A DNA stretch of 64,000 bases from Heligmosomoides polygyrus polygyrus (GCA_947396885.1 OX377205.1:61600969-61664968), one strand, 5' to 3'; positions 33,224 through 47,311 are shown, numbered from the stretch's first letter. Notes: a model not told the origin generated them from the letters alone. Numbers and translations are program-made.

Positions 33224-33250
33224 TCTGGGGCCGGATTCATCAACCGCTTA
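33224..33250. mobile_element. MITE terminus abutting truncated mariner
   Basis: TCTGGGGCCGGATTCATCAA matches the terminus of the MITE at 13490-13660. It lies where the mariner-2 reading stops. It is probably one end of a truncated or rearranged copy. Confidence 0.5.
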
Positions 33251-33254
33251 CATC

Positions 33255-34201
33255 AAAGAGTGAGTTGTAAGGTGTGTGGCCTTGCGTTCGCCAGCAACAG
33301 GAGCGGCCCTCTATTAACCACCGCCGGCCACAGTTTTTGCAACTTCTCATACATTGCGCCTAAATCGCAGCAGTAAGACTCTGCAGTGACTGCTTGACAA
33401 GGTTACAAGAAGTAATGGATCACGCCTTTATAACACCACCACAAAGCAGGGATAACTTTAAGGGTGAAGGTCGGGTTTAGCAAGGGATGTTGGAGGGGCA
33501 TCCTTATCTAGCCAGACAAATCTCACTTCCTGTTATCGTAAAGGACCCATGTTTCATCTACCGCTAATATATAATATAATACGCCTTACAAATGGCACAT
33601 ATATAAAGCGAACTGGTTGGAGCAAGTGTCGAAGCGTGCCAGACGCTGCTCATTGGTCAGCTCATGAGGCACCCACTTCGACATCTTCTGCACCTTGCCT
33701 GTTCTCGCCAAATGTCTTGCTACCGTGCTATTATGTACGCCAAGGTCCTCTGCTTACGAAAATTCGTCTGCGAGTCTGCTTCGACAGCTCTCCCCAAAAA
33801 TTCATCAGGTCGTCAAGCGGCGCCTGATGACGCGACACGTTTTTTCTTCGAGATCAAAATCGCAAGAAGCGAATTTTCCGAAGCGGACTCATCGTTCATT
33901 TGCAAGGACAGTCCGTCCCTAAAACGCTGCTAAGGTTACGGATGTCTCTGCCGCAGGGTGCCCCAATTTAAATTCGTAAAGCATGATGACTAGTCTCGTC
34001 GGTTTATGAATTTATGGAGCCCTGGAAAGGGTCGGCTAGAAAAATTAGAGTGACATCCACTTATGTTTTTTTTTGAAAGAGCAGAAATATCCTACTGAAC
34101 GATATGTGTAGTTTTACCTAAAACGAAATGGTTTAGGGCAAAAAACATATTTATTTATACATACCTCGAGACGGAGGTTCATTTTTCGACAGCCTAATAT
34201 T
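33255..34201 (-). pseudogene. Mariner-2 transposase, longer copy
   Basis: The minus strand has the same terminus and N-terminal half as 15223-15850. It continues past the arm boundary at 33573 with LAVDETWVLYDN (first catalytic D region), LKVIPALWWCYKGVIHYF, YEKLQKLWPAVVNRGPLLLL and NARPHTLQL (second catalytic region, with the expected D read as A). The third catalytic region and 3' terminus are missing; the copy ends at a MITE-like terminus near 33250. Many stops make it non-functional. Confidence 0.8.
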
Positions 34202-35417
34202 TCCATAAATCCTCTTCCGCATGCGTATTGCATTTCATATTTTTCTTGCACTTTTTACTAGCAATTGAATGAGGGAATCTCCGAAGTGTATGTATAGCTA
34301 AAACAGCTTGGGATTAGACACCTTCTTGAGGAACACCACTGGTAACAGAAAGTTACTCGGAAAACAATTTATTCACCCCAATTTGGAGGGGCATTCCGGT
34401 TATGAAGTTGCCGGCCAAAAGGTAGAGCGCTTGAATCGAGGCTCCGTTGTCGGATGCGTGTAGGGTGAGGCGTGGAGCACGTCAATGTAGTAATCACCAA
34501 CCACTGCTTCGAACCCTCACTCCGTACTTCGCGAACTCCTGGCAAACCTTTCCCATGCGTCGCCGCTCCACTTCTTTCGTATCCTCACAGGGGCTTGGGA
34601 AGAACAAATGTGCCGCCGCATTTAAGACACCTCTCCAGTCCAACTAGTACCTTGCACATGTGCCTGCTCTCCAGATACGATCAGGCCATAATATAATCTT
34701 CGTCGAAGTGACCGAGATGGTCAGAAGTTTCGACGCCACCGTGGACCAGTCGGCGTACAGATATCGTGATGCGGTCCGGAGGTCCGGATATCCAATCTCG
34801 GCACTGACTCAACAGAAAGGCTTTGGCAGTGCGATGAACACGTTTTGGTTGACGTAAGGTTTACACCAGGTATTCCCAGCTGATCCTGCACCGCGACAGC
34901 AGTTGTGAAGTGTGCTTCAGTGTCGTCAAGCACTCCTTACGGGAACACAGGTGTTTGGTCAAAGCGTTCCTTATCTTGCAGGTTGCTGATTACCTTGCTA
35001 TTCACCCGATCCTGCCCTAGCTCCTCTATCCATGCTATTCGCTACAGCTCTTACTGTGAGCTCATCCACTATCCGCTTCCCATGACCTTCTCACTACAAG
35101 GTGACACTCTTCCAGTAGAAGCGTTCGCTACTTTACACTCGCAGCGCGTTTCGAGTGCAATTCCTTCTCTCCACGCGAAGAATCTCCACTTCTGCGAAGT
35201 CCTGTTACTTCTTCCAGTTTTGGGGAGTTGTCACTGATCAATTCCGCTACATTACTATTGAGCTAAACATGCTCCATAGCTTCTCTCTTTCTTCGCTTTC
35301 TGGTTCTGCTGCTCACTACTTTTTGCTTTTATTGACGCACACGTACCCTACTGGCAACTATAGCGTTCGTTACCGTTCTTGCTTCAGTGACATCCACAGA
35401 GTTTCGCTCATGGTAGT
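34202..35417. other. Unassigned tail, right arm
   Basis: Mirror of 14011-15222, with the same degraded fragments and no gene that I can support. Confidence 0.3.
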
Positions 35418-35767
35418 CTCATATACACTCACCACTCTTCTGGTTATCCGACCGACGTGGGCAAACGCTCTTCCAAATTAGGGTAAGTCCCAAAGCGTGA
35501 AACGCGTTAGCACCGAACAGCACCGTTCCATCTCCGCCAGCCTTTACGAATGGAGCAACTCTACACTTCGCTCTACCGTCAATCTCAGCGTCAGTCTGAC
35601 TCGCCCTTAAAAGTGATCTTTTGCCCTGACGCATCGTTCACTCTGTTTTCTCTGTCAGTGGAATTTCCTCCACACCCGCATTCAGGTCGAAGTCTGCCTT
35701 GTAAGCGGTGTTCAGCATCACTAGTGGGATAATGCCGACTTGTGATCCTGAGTCAAGCAATGTCCGT

Positions 35768-35938
35768 CTGGGGCCGGCTTCATCAACGACTTATGTAACT
35801 TTAACGGAGAATTGTAAGCGAAATCTCGGATAACACGGCTTATCGCTCACCATATCGCTTGATAAACCACGTCATCTGAGCTTTTCGCTCACAATTCTCC
35901 TTCAAAGTCACGTAATTCGTTGATGAATCCAGCCCCTA
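35768..35938. mobile_element. Palindromic MITE, right arm
   Basis: Mirror of 13490-13660. Confidence 0.75.
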
Positions 35939-36237
35939 GAAGATCCTAATAACTGCGCTTCCGCCATCGTTGGCTTTCCCACTAATCGTAAGTCGTCTTC
36001 CACATTCTCCGCGGTCGTTGATCCACATGTCCACTTCTGCAGCAATACTGTGAAATTTCGCACGGAGATGTTCGGCTCTTCATGGTGCTATTGTGAAGCA
36101 TCAAGGTCTTTTTCGCTCCCTTCCACTGAATGACCAGCGTCGCCGCAATATTTTGCAAGACATCCAATGTGCCACAGTTGTAATTCTTTCTGTTGCCACC
36201 TCTTTGTTCTTTAGGATGGCCATTCTCACAATCTGCC

Positions 36238-36468
36238 GAGGTAAGCTAGTCGTTTCTTTCTGTGAATACTTAGAGCGATTTATTAAATACAAAACACATG
36301 GAAGCTAAGAGCCAAAATACATAGGAAAACTAGAGGGAATAATTCCAAGACAGCTTAGAATACGATTACAAGAAAAATTCCCTGTGATCTCTGACAACAG
36401 GTAACGCTGGCTTGCTAGCACGATATATGACCCGCAGCTCAGCAGGCATACCCCGTAGTCACTGCCCT
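36238..36468 (-). repeat. LTR-like block, copy 2, right arm
   Basis: Mirror of 12960-13190. Confidence 0.5.
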
Positions 36469-37490
36469 ACATCGGCGCGATATATCGCAGCGTATATTGC
36501 CGGCGCGATATACCGCAGGGTAAATCACGCCGAGGCAGGGCCAAAGCCTCAAACCTACTACATGGGGTCCCTCATGGAGCCGTGCTCCCCAGAAGCGTTT
36601 AGCCGCGTTCTGAGTGAAGTGAGGTCCCGTGTTACCAGATTCATTTTGTCCGCTAGAGTTTTGAACGGTGCATCCTCCATGTTCTCTCCGGATTTAAGTG
36701 GCAGCAAGCAACAGAATCGTTGTCTCAAGGATGGCCTCTGCACAACGGTTTCCTCGATGAAATCCCGTAGTAAATCTATGGATTTTCCTCAGCTCCGGCC
36801 ATCCTTTGGTCCTGCCACAAATTCTATTTCTTTCGACACTGCTTGAAGTACCAAGCACCATGCCTCTCTCCAGTGGTGTGGTTCTACATATTGGTTCGAC
36901 GAAACCATCACAATCGCTGACCACTCTTCTTCGAACTATTCCGGTTCCAGCAGATCTGGGGAGGCGGCAATCTTTACAATTATAGAACCTGATGCAAAGC
37001 CTTGTTGTACCTCCTCGAATACCACTGGAAGTAGCAGTAGGCTGCGACGAGGTTTCACTGTACTTTATGAGTTCGACGTCCACGGATTTTAGTCCATGTA
37101 TTTGACAGCATTCTCGGCAGCTTGTACGGATCCGCACTGGAACGTTGCGGAATTGGAAATGATACCTTTCCAGCTGACAGAGCAGTATGAACACAGTGAT
37201 GGCGATAGTATGAAATGGCTAAGCCAAGTGAACATGGAGAAACAATATCATATTCGCAATCGAGCATTCTGGCTAGGCGAAAATGTTCTGGCACGTGACT
37301 ACGTTGTCACTGACAGCACTCTAGAAAAATCGTAAGTAGACCGGAAAGCGAATGTTGTCATAGGAGACAGTAGCTAGTAGAACACTGCTTAGCTGCGCAT
37401 TGATGGATAATCCAAGTACTTGACCGTTAACATCTAGGCTTCCCGGGCAGCACCAGTCAATGTTCGCAGAAGTCGAGAAGTTGCAACTGA

Positions 37491-38558
37491 AATGAAAATG
37501 TCACGTAAAAAGACACGATATTGTTTTGAGAATAAACCTACTGCCGCTACCGTTTTTAATCGCTTTCCACGCTTTGTTACTTCTGTAACAGGGGTATCAT
37601 CTGTCTCCAATGGTACCTTTATCAGGTGGTCAAACTAAATTCTGACCGGTTCTTCGCTCTCCTATCAATGTAATCAACGCAGAATTATTACTTGATTCCA
37701 AAACACGAAAAGACCAGTCCATAACTAGTTTCGGGGTCGCGACTTTTTCTTTTTCGCAGGAATCTTCATATAAACGTCTTGAACGTAGTGCTCCTAGCCA
37801 ATTTTATCTCATTGTAAATGGACTTCATGCGTTGTCGATATTCCTTCGCATATTGATTTATGCATACTCGTGCTAGCTTTAAACAGCATAACAGTTCTGT
37901 TGTATAGCTATCGTAGCTCACCAGGTACGATAACAACTGAGTAGAAGGTATCACGGCTGATAGATATTTTGGATGCGAACCAAACAGTAAAATGTGAGAA
38001 CTCTCTCCCGTAGCTCGAGCTCGAAGCTCGAGCTCTGGTGATGCGTTGTAGGCGTACACTACGGTTGGCAGAACTTTATCCCAATCTGCAAGGACAACTT
38101 TTTTTACATTCTAACGGTGATGCCATTCACTCGTTCCGTCAAACCGTTTTCCCGTGGGCAGCATCCCTTAGTAAATATCTGCTCGATTCTCATTATTTTA
38201 CATAGAACGTTGACTATGTCGTTTTCAAACTCGCCACCACAATCCGAAAGAATTATTTAAGGCCACCTGCCAGCACCGTATATCCTTTGGCAAAGATCGC
38301 TTCAGCAGCAGTGTGAGCCTCTTTTCCCGCAGCCGGGTAACCGCCTCGATACATGGTAAAATGGTTTATAATGGTAACTTTGTAGCGATTTCCGCGCGTC
38401 ATTAAGCCCATTTCTAGAATATCTACTCCCACAATTTGTAGCGGTCTTTCCACTTCAATAGGTCGTAAAGGCAGAACATTTTCTGATCTATTGTTGGTCA
38501 GGAAGCACTGATGACCATCATAGATCGGAGTAGATCTAGGTACATTCATAGCCAAAAT
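37491..38558 (-). pseudogene. Gypsy-1 integrase relic, right arm
   Basis: Mirror of 10868-11935, including the stop that separates the first D from the second. Confidence 0.75.
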
Positions 38559-38865
38559 ATCTTTTATTTAACTGTACAAGTGACCGTTCAGTACGCTTGG
38601 GTGGGTTTCTTGGAACAGACCCCTTCTATGCGATCATAGCACCACAATTGCGAGCGAAAATTCAAAAATAATTTCCCATCCTGGATCAATAAATCTGAGC
38701 ACACAAGGACCCTTCCGCGTCTCGAAAGTCTAGTTTCGTATTTTTCGTTCCCTTTAACTTCCATTATTAATTGAAAAAATCTGAGTCTTGGCGAAGTTCA
38801 GTGAGCCAATCGAATGGCACAGACAATTTTTTCGTGTCAGCATACCCATGTACAGCCGTCGAGTT

Positions 38866-40116
38866 TTGAGGCAGTCCACAATGAAAAGCATCTGCAGCCA
38901 CGTTCGCAGTGCTTTTAACAAACTCTATCACTAGATTATAGCGCTGAACACGAGATGAAACGCTAGTTCTGTTAAAAAGGGAAGTCAGTGCAGCATGATA
39001 GGTTCTAATAATTTCTAATCGAACACCATAAATAAAATAATGAAGTTTTTTAGGCTAAAAATAAGGGCATGCGCTTCCTAATGTGTCACATGATAATTCT
39101 TCTCCTCACCTGTTAGATGTTTTGAAGCGAAAAATATTTGAAGCAACAGTGCGTCATCTCCTTATTGTGCTAGTACAGCGCCTACGTCTATTCTACAAAG
39201 GTCTGCATAAATTTGAGGTCCGTCCCTCGCTTTACCGATATTAGGTTGCGCTAGCACAGGTCTCTGTGCAAACGCCTTTTTGAGGCCCACAAATGCCGTT
39301 TCCTGCTCTCTACTCCGGGCAAATTTCTCTTTAGGACTTATGAGATCACACAAAGAGAAGGATATTTGGTAAAACCGTAATATAAAATTGCGATAGTACC
39401 TCGCCATTCCAAGGAATGTCCTAAGTTGGTCCAGATTTTGTGGGCGGCCATAATTTCCAATTCGAGCGACCTTCTCAGGATCAGCTACCACTCCATTTGC
39501 ATAACCATATACCCCAAGAATTCAATGTTTGGTTCTAGTAAACGGCACTTTTATGGCTTTATTTTAAGGTGGCCTTTTTTAAAGACTTCCAACACTTTTC
39601 AGAGACCTTCACATGCCGCTCTATGAAATCTAGGCTATTGGTACATCGTCTATGTACACAAACACTTCGGGTAGTAACTGCTCACCCAGCACTTTGTCCA
39701 TTAGTCTCTGGAACTTCGACGATGCGGTAATAAGTTCGAGAGGTAAAACGCGAAATTGGAATCGACGGTGATAAATGCGCTAATTTCTTCGGACCGTTCA
39801 GTTAGTGAAATCAGCTAATACCCACAGGCCAAATCTAGAGAAGCGAACCAATTTTTTTCCTTTTAAGTTCTTCAATGTAACATCAAAGGAGGTAGAGGAT
39901 AACTTCCTTCTTTGTTACATTGTTGACTTTCCCGTAATGTACACACAGGCGTGTGGTACCACCTTCGGCTAAAAGTACAATAGGGATACCCAAGGAGAAT
40001 GACTAACCTCAATCACCTCCCTTTCCTTCAGTTCTTGGAGCATTCGATCCACCTCTGACCAAATACTATATGGTACTGGCCTTGTTTTCTGCCGAATGCG
40101 TGAGTGTGTCCCAATA
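38866..40116 (-). pseudogene. Gypsy-1 RT-RNase H relic, right arm
   Basis: Mirror of 9310-10560. It reads MARYYRNFI where the left arm reads MARYYRIFI; Asn is the residue I would expect for the family. Confidence 0.8.
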
Positions 40117-40313
40117 CCAATGTCATGACCAACGAAAATGGTTCGCGTTAGCTCTGTGTCGGAAATAGCAACACCTCACTAAATTCTCTGACTATCTTCA
40201 TCAGGAAGAGGCCCGGTTTTACGGTTTTTGTCCAGAATAACAATAAGTGAGCGGATTTATCAACATCCTACATTGCAGAAGCTTGAGGAAGGGCCATCAT
40301 GTCACTTGGAGCA

Positions 40314-42418
40314 TCATGCCTTCGGGTCAATCTGAGTTTCGTTTGACCTGTTACCTAGATTCTCGTCTCCGCTTATAATACAAGGTTCGCAGCCTCTATT
40401 AACTACCGATAACTCAGATTTTCCTTTCTTGATCTGGCATACGCCGGATTCTATGCGAGGATTGCTCGACCAAGACAAACAAGCTCGGCTATTAGTGCCA
40501 CCACATATACGTACTGTAGCACCTTCTCCGGGATCAACAAGTACCCTATGGTCGGCGTAGACCTCTCTGGAAATTCTTTTACTCTCAAGGCAACTAAACT
40601 CCGTCTTGTTTCTGAAACCTGATGAGGGGATTGTGGTTATACCAAAAATCTCTACCTCAACGGTACTTGGTTTGTCTACAGCACTGCGCGTCGCTGATAC
40701 GTTATTTTCACGTTGCTGTACCGCCTTGCACCACTCGACAAGCTGTACTATTAGTGAATTCCCGTTTTCTGCGTTAGTTGGTGCTCGAATAGACATCGCC
40801 ACCACGTTCGTGATTGTACCCGTTCTATGTATATGGGACGTGGCATATTGCATGATCGCGCACGGCGCCGCACCCCACCACAGTTGGTTGGGTCCCGACT
40901 CGGTTACCATTTTTCGCAAGCCATCCGTTCTTTAGCGGTTCGATCGCGCCCGATCGGATGCTTTCTTTCGGAAACCCTGCTGCTCCCTATTAGAACCAGA
41001 ACCGAGTATCTGTGCATCAATTTCCATTTTTTCCAAGTGCGCGGCTACCCGCTTTACTCCATCGAAAACGTCGTCATCTGGAACGACAACATGTAATAAG
41101 AACAGTGCCGTTGTAAGCACGAGCACTACTTGGACCTTCTTACGAAATCCCACTCTAAACTGGAGTGAATTTCCCTAGATAGGTCTTTCATACGATAGCG
41201 AAATTCTGGTGCGGACTCACTTCGCCTTTCTGACAGACCCTCCCATTTCTTAAAATTTTTGAAACATTCACTGGGATTCCTGCGCGCCATCTCCAGCGAC
41301 ATCAGCGTTTGCCCCGCCCCTCTTAAGTGCTCGCGGTAACTCCTTAAAAAATAACATTGCTGTGGCTTCAAGGTGGCTAATAAGGATATCTCGTTTATCC
41401 GAATCACCCCATACCGGGGAAGAGAACTTGACCTCTAGTGCATGAAGAAAATCTACCAGAGAATTTTTACCGCTATATTATTCAACGACTGCCAGCCTCT
41501 GGACCTTGAAGGCCTCCCGAAATATAGTAAACATGTCGTTTGTTCAAGCAGTAGTAAATTGAAAAATTCTCTTCACCATAGGTAAATAGCACTAGACATG
41601 GACTCACCGAGGGTCGATCCTCGGGGAGATGGTGTTGACGACAGAAGCGGCGATGTGCGAGATGGTGCCGTCCGCTCCAGTTGTTCCCTAACGTTCCGGA
41701 GACTCGCCCGTTTACTGAACAAACCCGTCTTTTGCTTCCCAAAGAGCTACAATGGCTGCGAACCGCATCTCACTCAACTCCTTCATGATCCTTACCTGTG
41801 ATAACCGCTTTCCCGGTGCACTCGGCCACTGTTCTCCCAGGTCCTTTAGCCATGCTCATCACTTGCTCCTGCAACTGTCTGATTTTCTTTTTGCTAATTC
41901 TGTTATTTTTATCACTGATCTTTTTCTCACATTCGGAGTGCGCCGTTGCTACCCTATTCGGCAACTCTCTGACAATGTCACTTTTAGCGTTAACCACTTT
42001 GAGACTTGGCTTTGTTCACAACCTAAACTTCAAGTCAGCTCACACAAAAAGCTGCTGTTGTGGCGCATTACCGTGTAAGCGCAGCTCATTTGATGAGATC
42101 CCAATTTCGTCAAAAATGCTGCTTCCAACCGCTTACTATTCTGCTACTTTTTCAAATGTGCATTTTACGGAACCTTGAACAGCATCTATGAGGTGTTGCC
42201 TTTTCTGGTAACTTGCATGTCTCGTTTGTTCATTTAGCATCATTTAACCTCTCCAAAATATTTACGAGCGAAATATTTATATCCTCAATTGAACGACTCA
42301 CCCCGAGAGTGCTCCAACTTTCCAGTGGCGCAAGAGCTTCAGCACTGTCCCCATTCATTCCGTCGTGCAGCGTTGTAGCAATATCGGTTGACGTCGACAC
42401 CCCATCGAACGCAATCTA
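40314..42418 (-). pseudogene. Gypsy-1 gag relic, right arm
   Basis: Mirror of 6985-9111. It lacks the extra bases present near 8640-8670, so its frame runs longer (201 residues at 40314-40919). The capsid-like part at 41126-41407 is also open for 93 residues. Confidence 0.65.
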
Positions 42419-42532
42419 TAAAGTAAATATGTCCACGTTCGACTTTCAATAAACCTTGGCATATTGACTTCAGATTGATGTGGTTGCCTTGTTGAGCTGG
42501 TAGCCAAATTTCTTATCACATTTATATAACTC

Positions 42533-42570
42533 GGCTCACGTTTCGGCGACTTCGCCTTCGTCAGAGCCTG
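42533..42570 (-). ncRNA. Degenerate hammerhead ribozyme motif, right arm
   Basis: Mirror of 6832-6869 with the same G at the cleavage position. Confidence 0.55.
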
Positions 42571-42746
42571 AAAAAGTCGAAAAACACTTATAAAACTGTC
42601 CTACCGAACACCATCTCATCCTACAAAGTACTATTCTTAAGGAGAGATAGCGACAAGATCCAACATGATAATTATGAAAAAAGGACTGACCGTATAGGTG
42701 GATGCCGAGAAGGATACCCTGGAGGTCAGCCCAGATAGATCAGAAT

Positions 42747-43153
42747 CCGCAGAGCTAGGTGAAGGGTGTCAGTTCTTGGGTTACCGCCAGACATTCCTCA
42801 TTCCGGTTGACCTGGGGATTCCTAGCCGTGATCCAGAGCACCTCAAGGGTCTTGCGCGCCGATATATCACTATCTCGAGCTAAAATCGACACAGACACCT
42901 GCAGCATGACATAAGACCCCAAGGAGTTCGGACATTGCCTTTTCTAAGACCTTCCAATTGCACCTTAATCCTGATACATAGGGGTCTGCCCGTTTTCCCT
43001 ATGTAGTCTTCACCACACTCATCGCGAGACATATTATAGACAACTCTAGAGGTCACACAATCCCCTCCTTCCCATTAGGACACACAACACAGGACGGAGT
43101 GGAACATGTCTTGTCGTAGGCGCGGTACCGGACCACCTGCGCCTTCAAGCTTA
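42747..43153 (-). pseudogene. Penelope-like GIY-YIG domain, right arm
   Basis: Mirror of 6249-6655, with the same domain order. Confidence 0.75.
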
Positions 43154-43185
43154 GGGTAGGACTCAAAGGCTGCACGCAGGGTTGC

Positions 43186-43443
43186 TTGCAAAATTTCCTT
43201 TCATGCTTTTCTACTCTTTCAACAGCCAAAACATGCAGTTATTGCAGGAGAATCATTTGCAGAAACTCCCACGCAGTTTCTCTGATGGTTTGGGCTAAAA
43301 TTTGTGCCACTGGTGACACCATTGGTTTTCGCTGGAAAAGGAGCCAAGGTCAACGTCGATATCTACGTTATCGATACTTTAAAGAAGGAGTTGCTTCCCT
43401 GGGCTCAAGAACAACTTAAAAATTAAGCATGTATCTTTTGACA
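43186..43443 (+). pseudogene. Mariner/Tc1 transposase middle part, right arm
   Basis: Mirror of 5966-6223. Confidence 0.7.
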
Positions 43444-43458
43444 TGATCACGCGCACGC

Positions 43459-46237
43459 TCTTCTTCTTCTTCTTCCTCTTCTTCTTGTTCTTGTCCTTGT
43501 GTAACGTATCAGCCAGGCGCTGCTTCTGGCGCCCTCTAGGCCGTTTTATAGACACTTCGAAGTTGAGGCCTACCTTACGGACACTGTCTTCGTTTCCACG
43601 CAGAACGTGACCGTACCATCGCAAGCGAGCTTCGCGCATCTTGTCGGCTATCGGCGCGACACCGAACTTCTGCCGGATAGCTTCGTTTCAGATGCGGTCC
43701 AAGCGCGTGACTACAGCCATCCAACGCAGTATCTTCGTTTCCATTACGCTGAGGAGACTTTCCGTTTCCTTTGTCGCAGGCCAGCACTCAGCATGGTACA
43801 CCGTGGTTACCGGCCGGACGGTGGTTCTATAGATCTTCGACTTGGCACGATAAGCGCTCTGGCATCTTCTTGTCGCAGAGTACTGCAGTCAACGAGCGCC
43901 ACTCGCTGCACTCACGCGTGAGTTTACTTCAACCATCAGACTGCCTCCAGGCGCTATTGCTGATCCCAAGCATTTAAACACCGAAGTACGTGCAAGCTCA
44001 GTGCCATTAATCTTAATAGAGCCGACCTCGTTTACGTCGGTCGTTAGATACTCGGTCTGCTTGGTGTTCGGCATGAGCCCGAACATCTCAAAACGGTCGC
44101 AGCAAGCTTGCGCCTGCCGCTCTAGTTCACCTTCATCTTCGCAGGCGAGCATTACGTCATCAGCATATAGCAGCGTCGAGGGGACTGGCTTCTGAAGATT
44201 TCAAGTGACGGTTTTAATGACGACAACAAAGAGGAGTGGGGAAGCGCAGATCCTTGGCGCACCCCAACAGAGATGGGAAACTCCGTCGAGGTTCCTTCTG
44301 CAGCTTGCACACGACTCTTTGAACAAGAGTATAGCATTCGCACCCACTCTACAAGTTCTTCAGGAACATCGTGCTGTCGTTGGGCGTACCATACAACCTC
44401 ACGCGATATGTGATCAAAGGCCTTCTCCAAATCGAAAAAGGCAATATGCACCGGCTTCTGTTTCTCGCGATGCTTCTTCACCAGAAGGCGGGCGGCATGA
44501 ATGCTACGATGGTGCCACAACCAGCTATGAAGCCATACTGATTGTGGACGATTTCACGGATTCGTACGTCGAGGATTCGCTCGAAGATCTTCATGCTGTG
44601 CCAAAGCAAGTGAATCGGACGGTAATTTGAGAGTCTGCAGGGCTGCCCTTCTTCTTCCAAATCGGAATCGTCGTACTTTCTTGCCAACCATCAGCACCTT
44701 CTTCTCCGCTACAATCTGGTTGAAAACTTGGCCAACCACTCAGCAGAGTACCTGAACTTCGACTTCCACACATTAGCTGGCAAGTCATCTCGACCAGTCG
44801 CCTTGCCCGGTCTCATTTTCCTCAGAGCCGCATCGGTTTCCTCCACGGTGATCTTGTGGACGGGACCGTGGATAGGAGTCATAGAAGGCACGGCCGGATG
44901 AGGGAACTCTTCAGTCGAAATACCCTCGAAATAATCGCACCATCGCTTCAAGGCCTTTTTGCGCTCTGTCAGAAAATGACCGTTCTCATCATTGATGCCA
45001 AAGAACTTCTCTACATCCTCGGATTGGCGATGGCGGGTCTTAGCAAGTCGGTACAAATACCGCTCACCATCGCGCAACTCGAGTTTTTCGCAGACATCAT
45101 TATAATGGGTGGCTTTTGCAACGGCCACAGCCTTCTTGGCACCTTTTTTCGCATCGTGGTACTTTTGCCAGTTATCGGCTGTCTTGTCGCCGAGAAACAC
45201 ATGGTAAAGCGCTTTCTTCTCTATAACCTTTTCTTTCACATCGTCCGTCCACAACCATGCCTGCTTTTCGACCTTTCGTCGTCTAGGCTTCGTTATGCCA
45301 AGTTCTGACCTCGCAGCTTGAAATATCGTGTTGGTAGCCCTTCTCCAAGTTTCACCGACAGTTGAGACTGCCGGTAACCGTACAGAGAAATCACAGCTGC
45401 TTCCTCCTCTCTCATTCGTCACCACTTTTTTCTTGCTGCACTGCTTCGCTCGACCAGTTTCTGCCTCGGTGGCGCGATCTTTAAGGTGCAGGTCAGCGAA
45501 CGATGCCTTGGGGGGACTGTTTCGATCTTCGCGTCTGTAGCGAGACTTCGGTCGCGATCTTTCACGAAGTCTAACTGCGTCTTGGTGTTCGCACTATAGA
45601 ACGAGATGAGATTGGAGTAGCGTTCACAGAACACGGTGTTCATTATAATGAGGTTATGCGAATCCGCATACTGAAGGATACGCTCACCATCTGCGTTACG
45701 CGATCCGTAACCGAATTCACCATGACAGCTGTACTCGTCTTTCGCAGCGCCTACGTGCCCATTAAGGTCACCAGCGACAATGATGGCGTCTCTCGACGGT
45801 ACCTCTGCTGTCTTCTCGTCAAGCAGGCTCCAAAACTCATTCTTGGCTTGATCTGAACAGCTAGTCTGCGGAGCATACACAAAGAAGAAGTGGAAGAGTC
45901 GCTCCTTCGGCGGCGACAACAATCTTCATCAATCGATCGTAAAGCGCTCGACTTCTACAATCGGGTCTCGGAGACGCTCGGAGACAATTATACTAACACC
46001 GCTGGTGGTCCTGGGACTTCCACATAGAACGGCCTTGAAACCTCTTCCTATGCCCCTTGACTTGCAGCAGGACCACCTCGTCTCCTGCACCGCACACAAA
46101 TCAACTCTTCTACGCTCCACTGCTTCTACCAACTCGCACGAGCAGCCCGTCAACGCACCCACACTCAGCGTTGCTACACGGGTCCTGCTTACGTTACGGG
46201 ACTCTCGGACTAGCTCAGTTGTCCCCCCCCCCCCCAA
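43459..46237 (-). pseudogene. LINE ORF2 relic, right-arm copy
   Basis: Mirror of 3167-5950, less damaged in the endonuclease. A 167-residue open stretch at 45419-45922 contains VVAGDLNGHVGA-type residues (IIVAGDLNGHVG) and the downstream LDFVKDRDR block. The left arm has a stop (TAA) where this arm has CAA, in the SDQAKNEFW segment. RT fragments lie at 44152-45425. The C run near 46230 is one base longer than the matching G run at 3169. Confidence 0.85.
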
Positions 46238-46503
46238 TGTCCTCGCATTAGGGAGCCACGAATACTTCTCACACTCGCCGTGCTCTGTGAGTGCGCGTCG
46301 GCTCCCGCGGACGTCGGACCATCTCGAGAATCATGTGCTGACCACACCCATACGATGTGACGTTGGGTTGTTCGTAAGCCGGCCTGTCACCAGGGGCAGT
46401 CGCCTGCATTCGAATGTCCGTGTTTAGCTTAGCTCACAGAGCGAGCAGTTTCCAGTGGCACCGAGTGGAGGAACGGACATCGCCACCATCGCGCACACGC
46501 TCA

Positions 46504-46913
46504 TAAGTCAAAAATGACTCATAGGTTGTGCCCGAACAATCTTCCTAAGTTGCCCTGCTGCTGGATGACCAGCAAACTCGCCAGATTAAAATGTTGTGGA
46601 CTACTATGTTTGCCCTGCTTTGGAGGAAGAAGCCTGCGCTAAAAGATACACAACGATTCATGATCTGATATCCTCACTTGGAAAAGCATGGAAGGAAATT
46701 CCGCTAGCAACCCTGCGTGCCGCCACTAATGATAAGTTTTGCACTAAGCGTCTGAAGGCTGTTATTCTCGCCAAGGAAGGCCACTTCAAATAATATTCGC
46801 TGTGCTTGTTAAATAGGTTGTTCGAAAATCGTTGACGAAGTTTCACTGTTTCCTAAGCAATTCCGCGTGATTAATTCGCTTTTATAGAATGAGCATATTT
46901 ATGGCACACCCTG
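46504..46913 (+). pseudogene. Mariner/Tc1 transposase C-terminal part, right arm
   Basis: Mirror of 2491-2900. The readable C-terminal segment lies at 46596-46793. Confidence 0.7.
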
Positions 46914-46948
46914 TATATCCAGAATGAGAATTATTACCAAGTCTCAAC

Positions 46949-47214
46949 CGGTTTGGCCCCCAAGTCGTTTCTTTCGAGAAATACTTAGAACAATTTAATC
47001 AATACAAGCCACATGGAAGCTAAGAGGCCAAATACACGGGAAAAGTACGGGGAATAATTCCAAGACAGCTTGAGAAGACGACCACAAAAAAGATTCCATG
47101 TGAACTCTGACAACGGGTATTTATCCCATAGCAGGTGGAGTGACTGTGGCTGTTAGCACGCTATCTAACCCGCAACCCAGCAGGCCTACCCCGGTGTCAC
47201 TGCCCACATCGGTA
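46949..47214 (-). repeat. LTR-like block, copy 1, right arm
   Basis: Mirror of 2190-2455. Confidence 0.5.
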
Positions 47215-47311
47215 GTAGGGTTGAAGCTTCCCGGGTGAGAACTTCGAGTTTCAGGCAGTGGCGATATTGTCTCCTTCCCCTCGGACATACTTACACTCCA
47301 GGTATGTATTC

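Larger units (their letters stand above)
35418..37294 (-). pseudogene. Second gag-zinc knuckle-protease, right arm
   Basis: Mirror of 12134-14010. The protease begins at about 35767 and the zinc-knuckle region is near 36138-36198. Confidence 0.65.
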
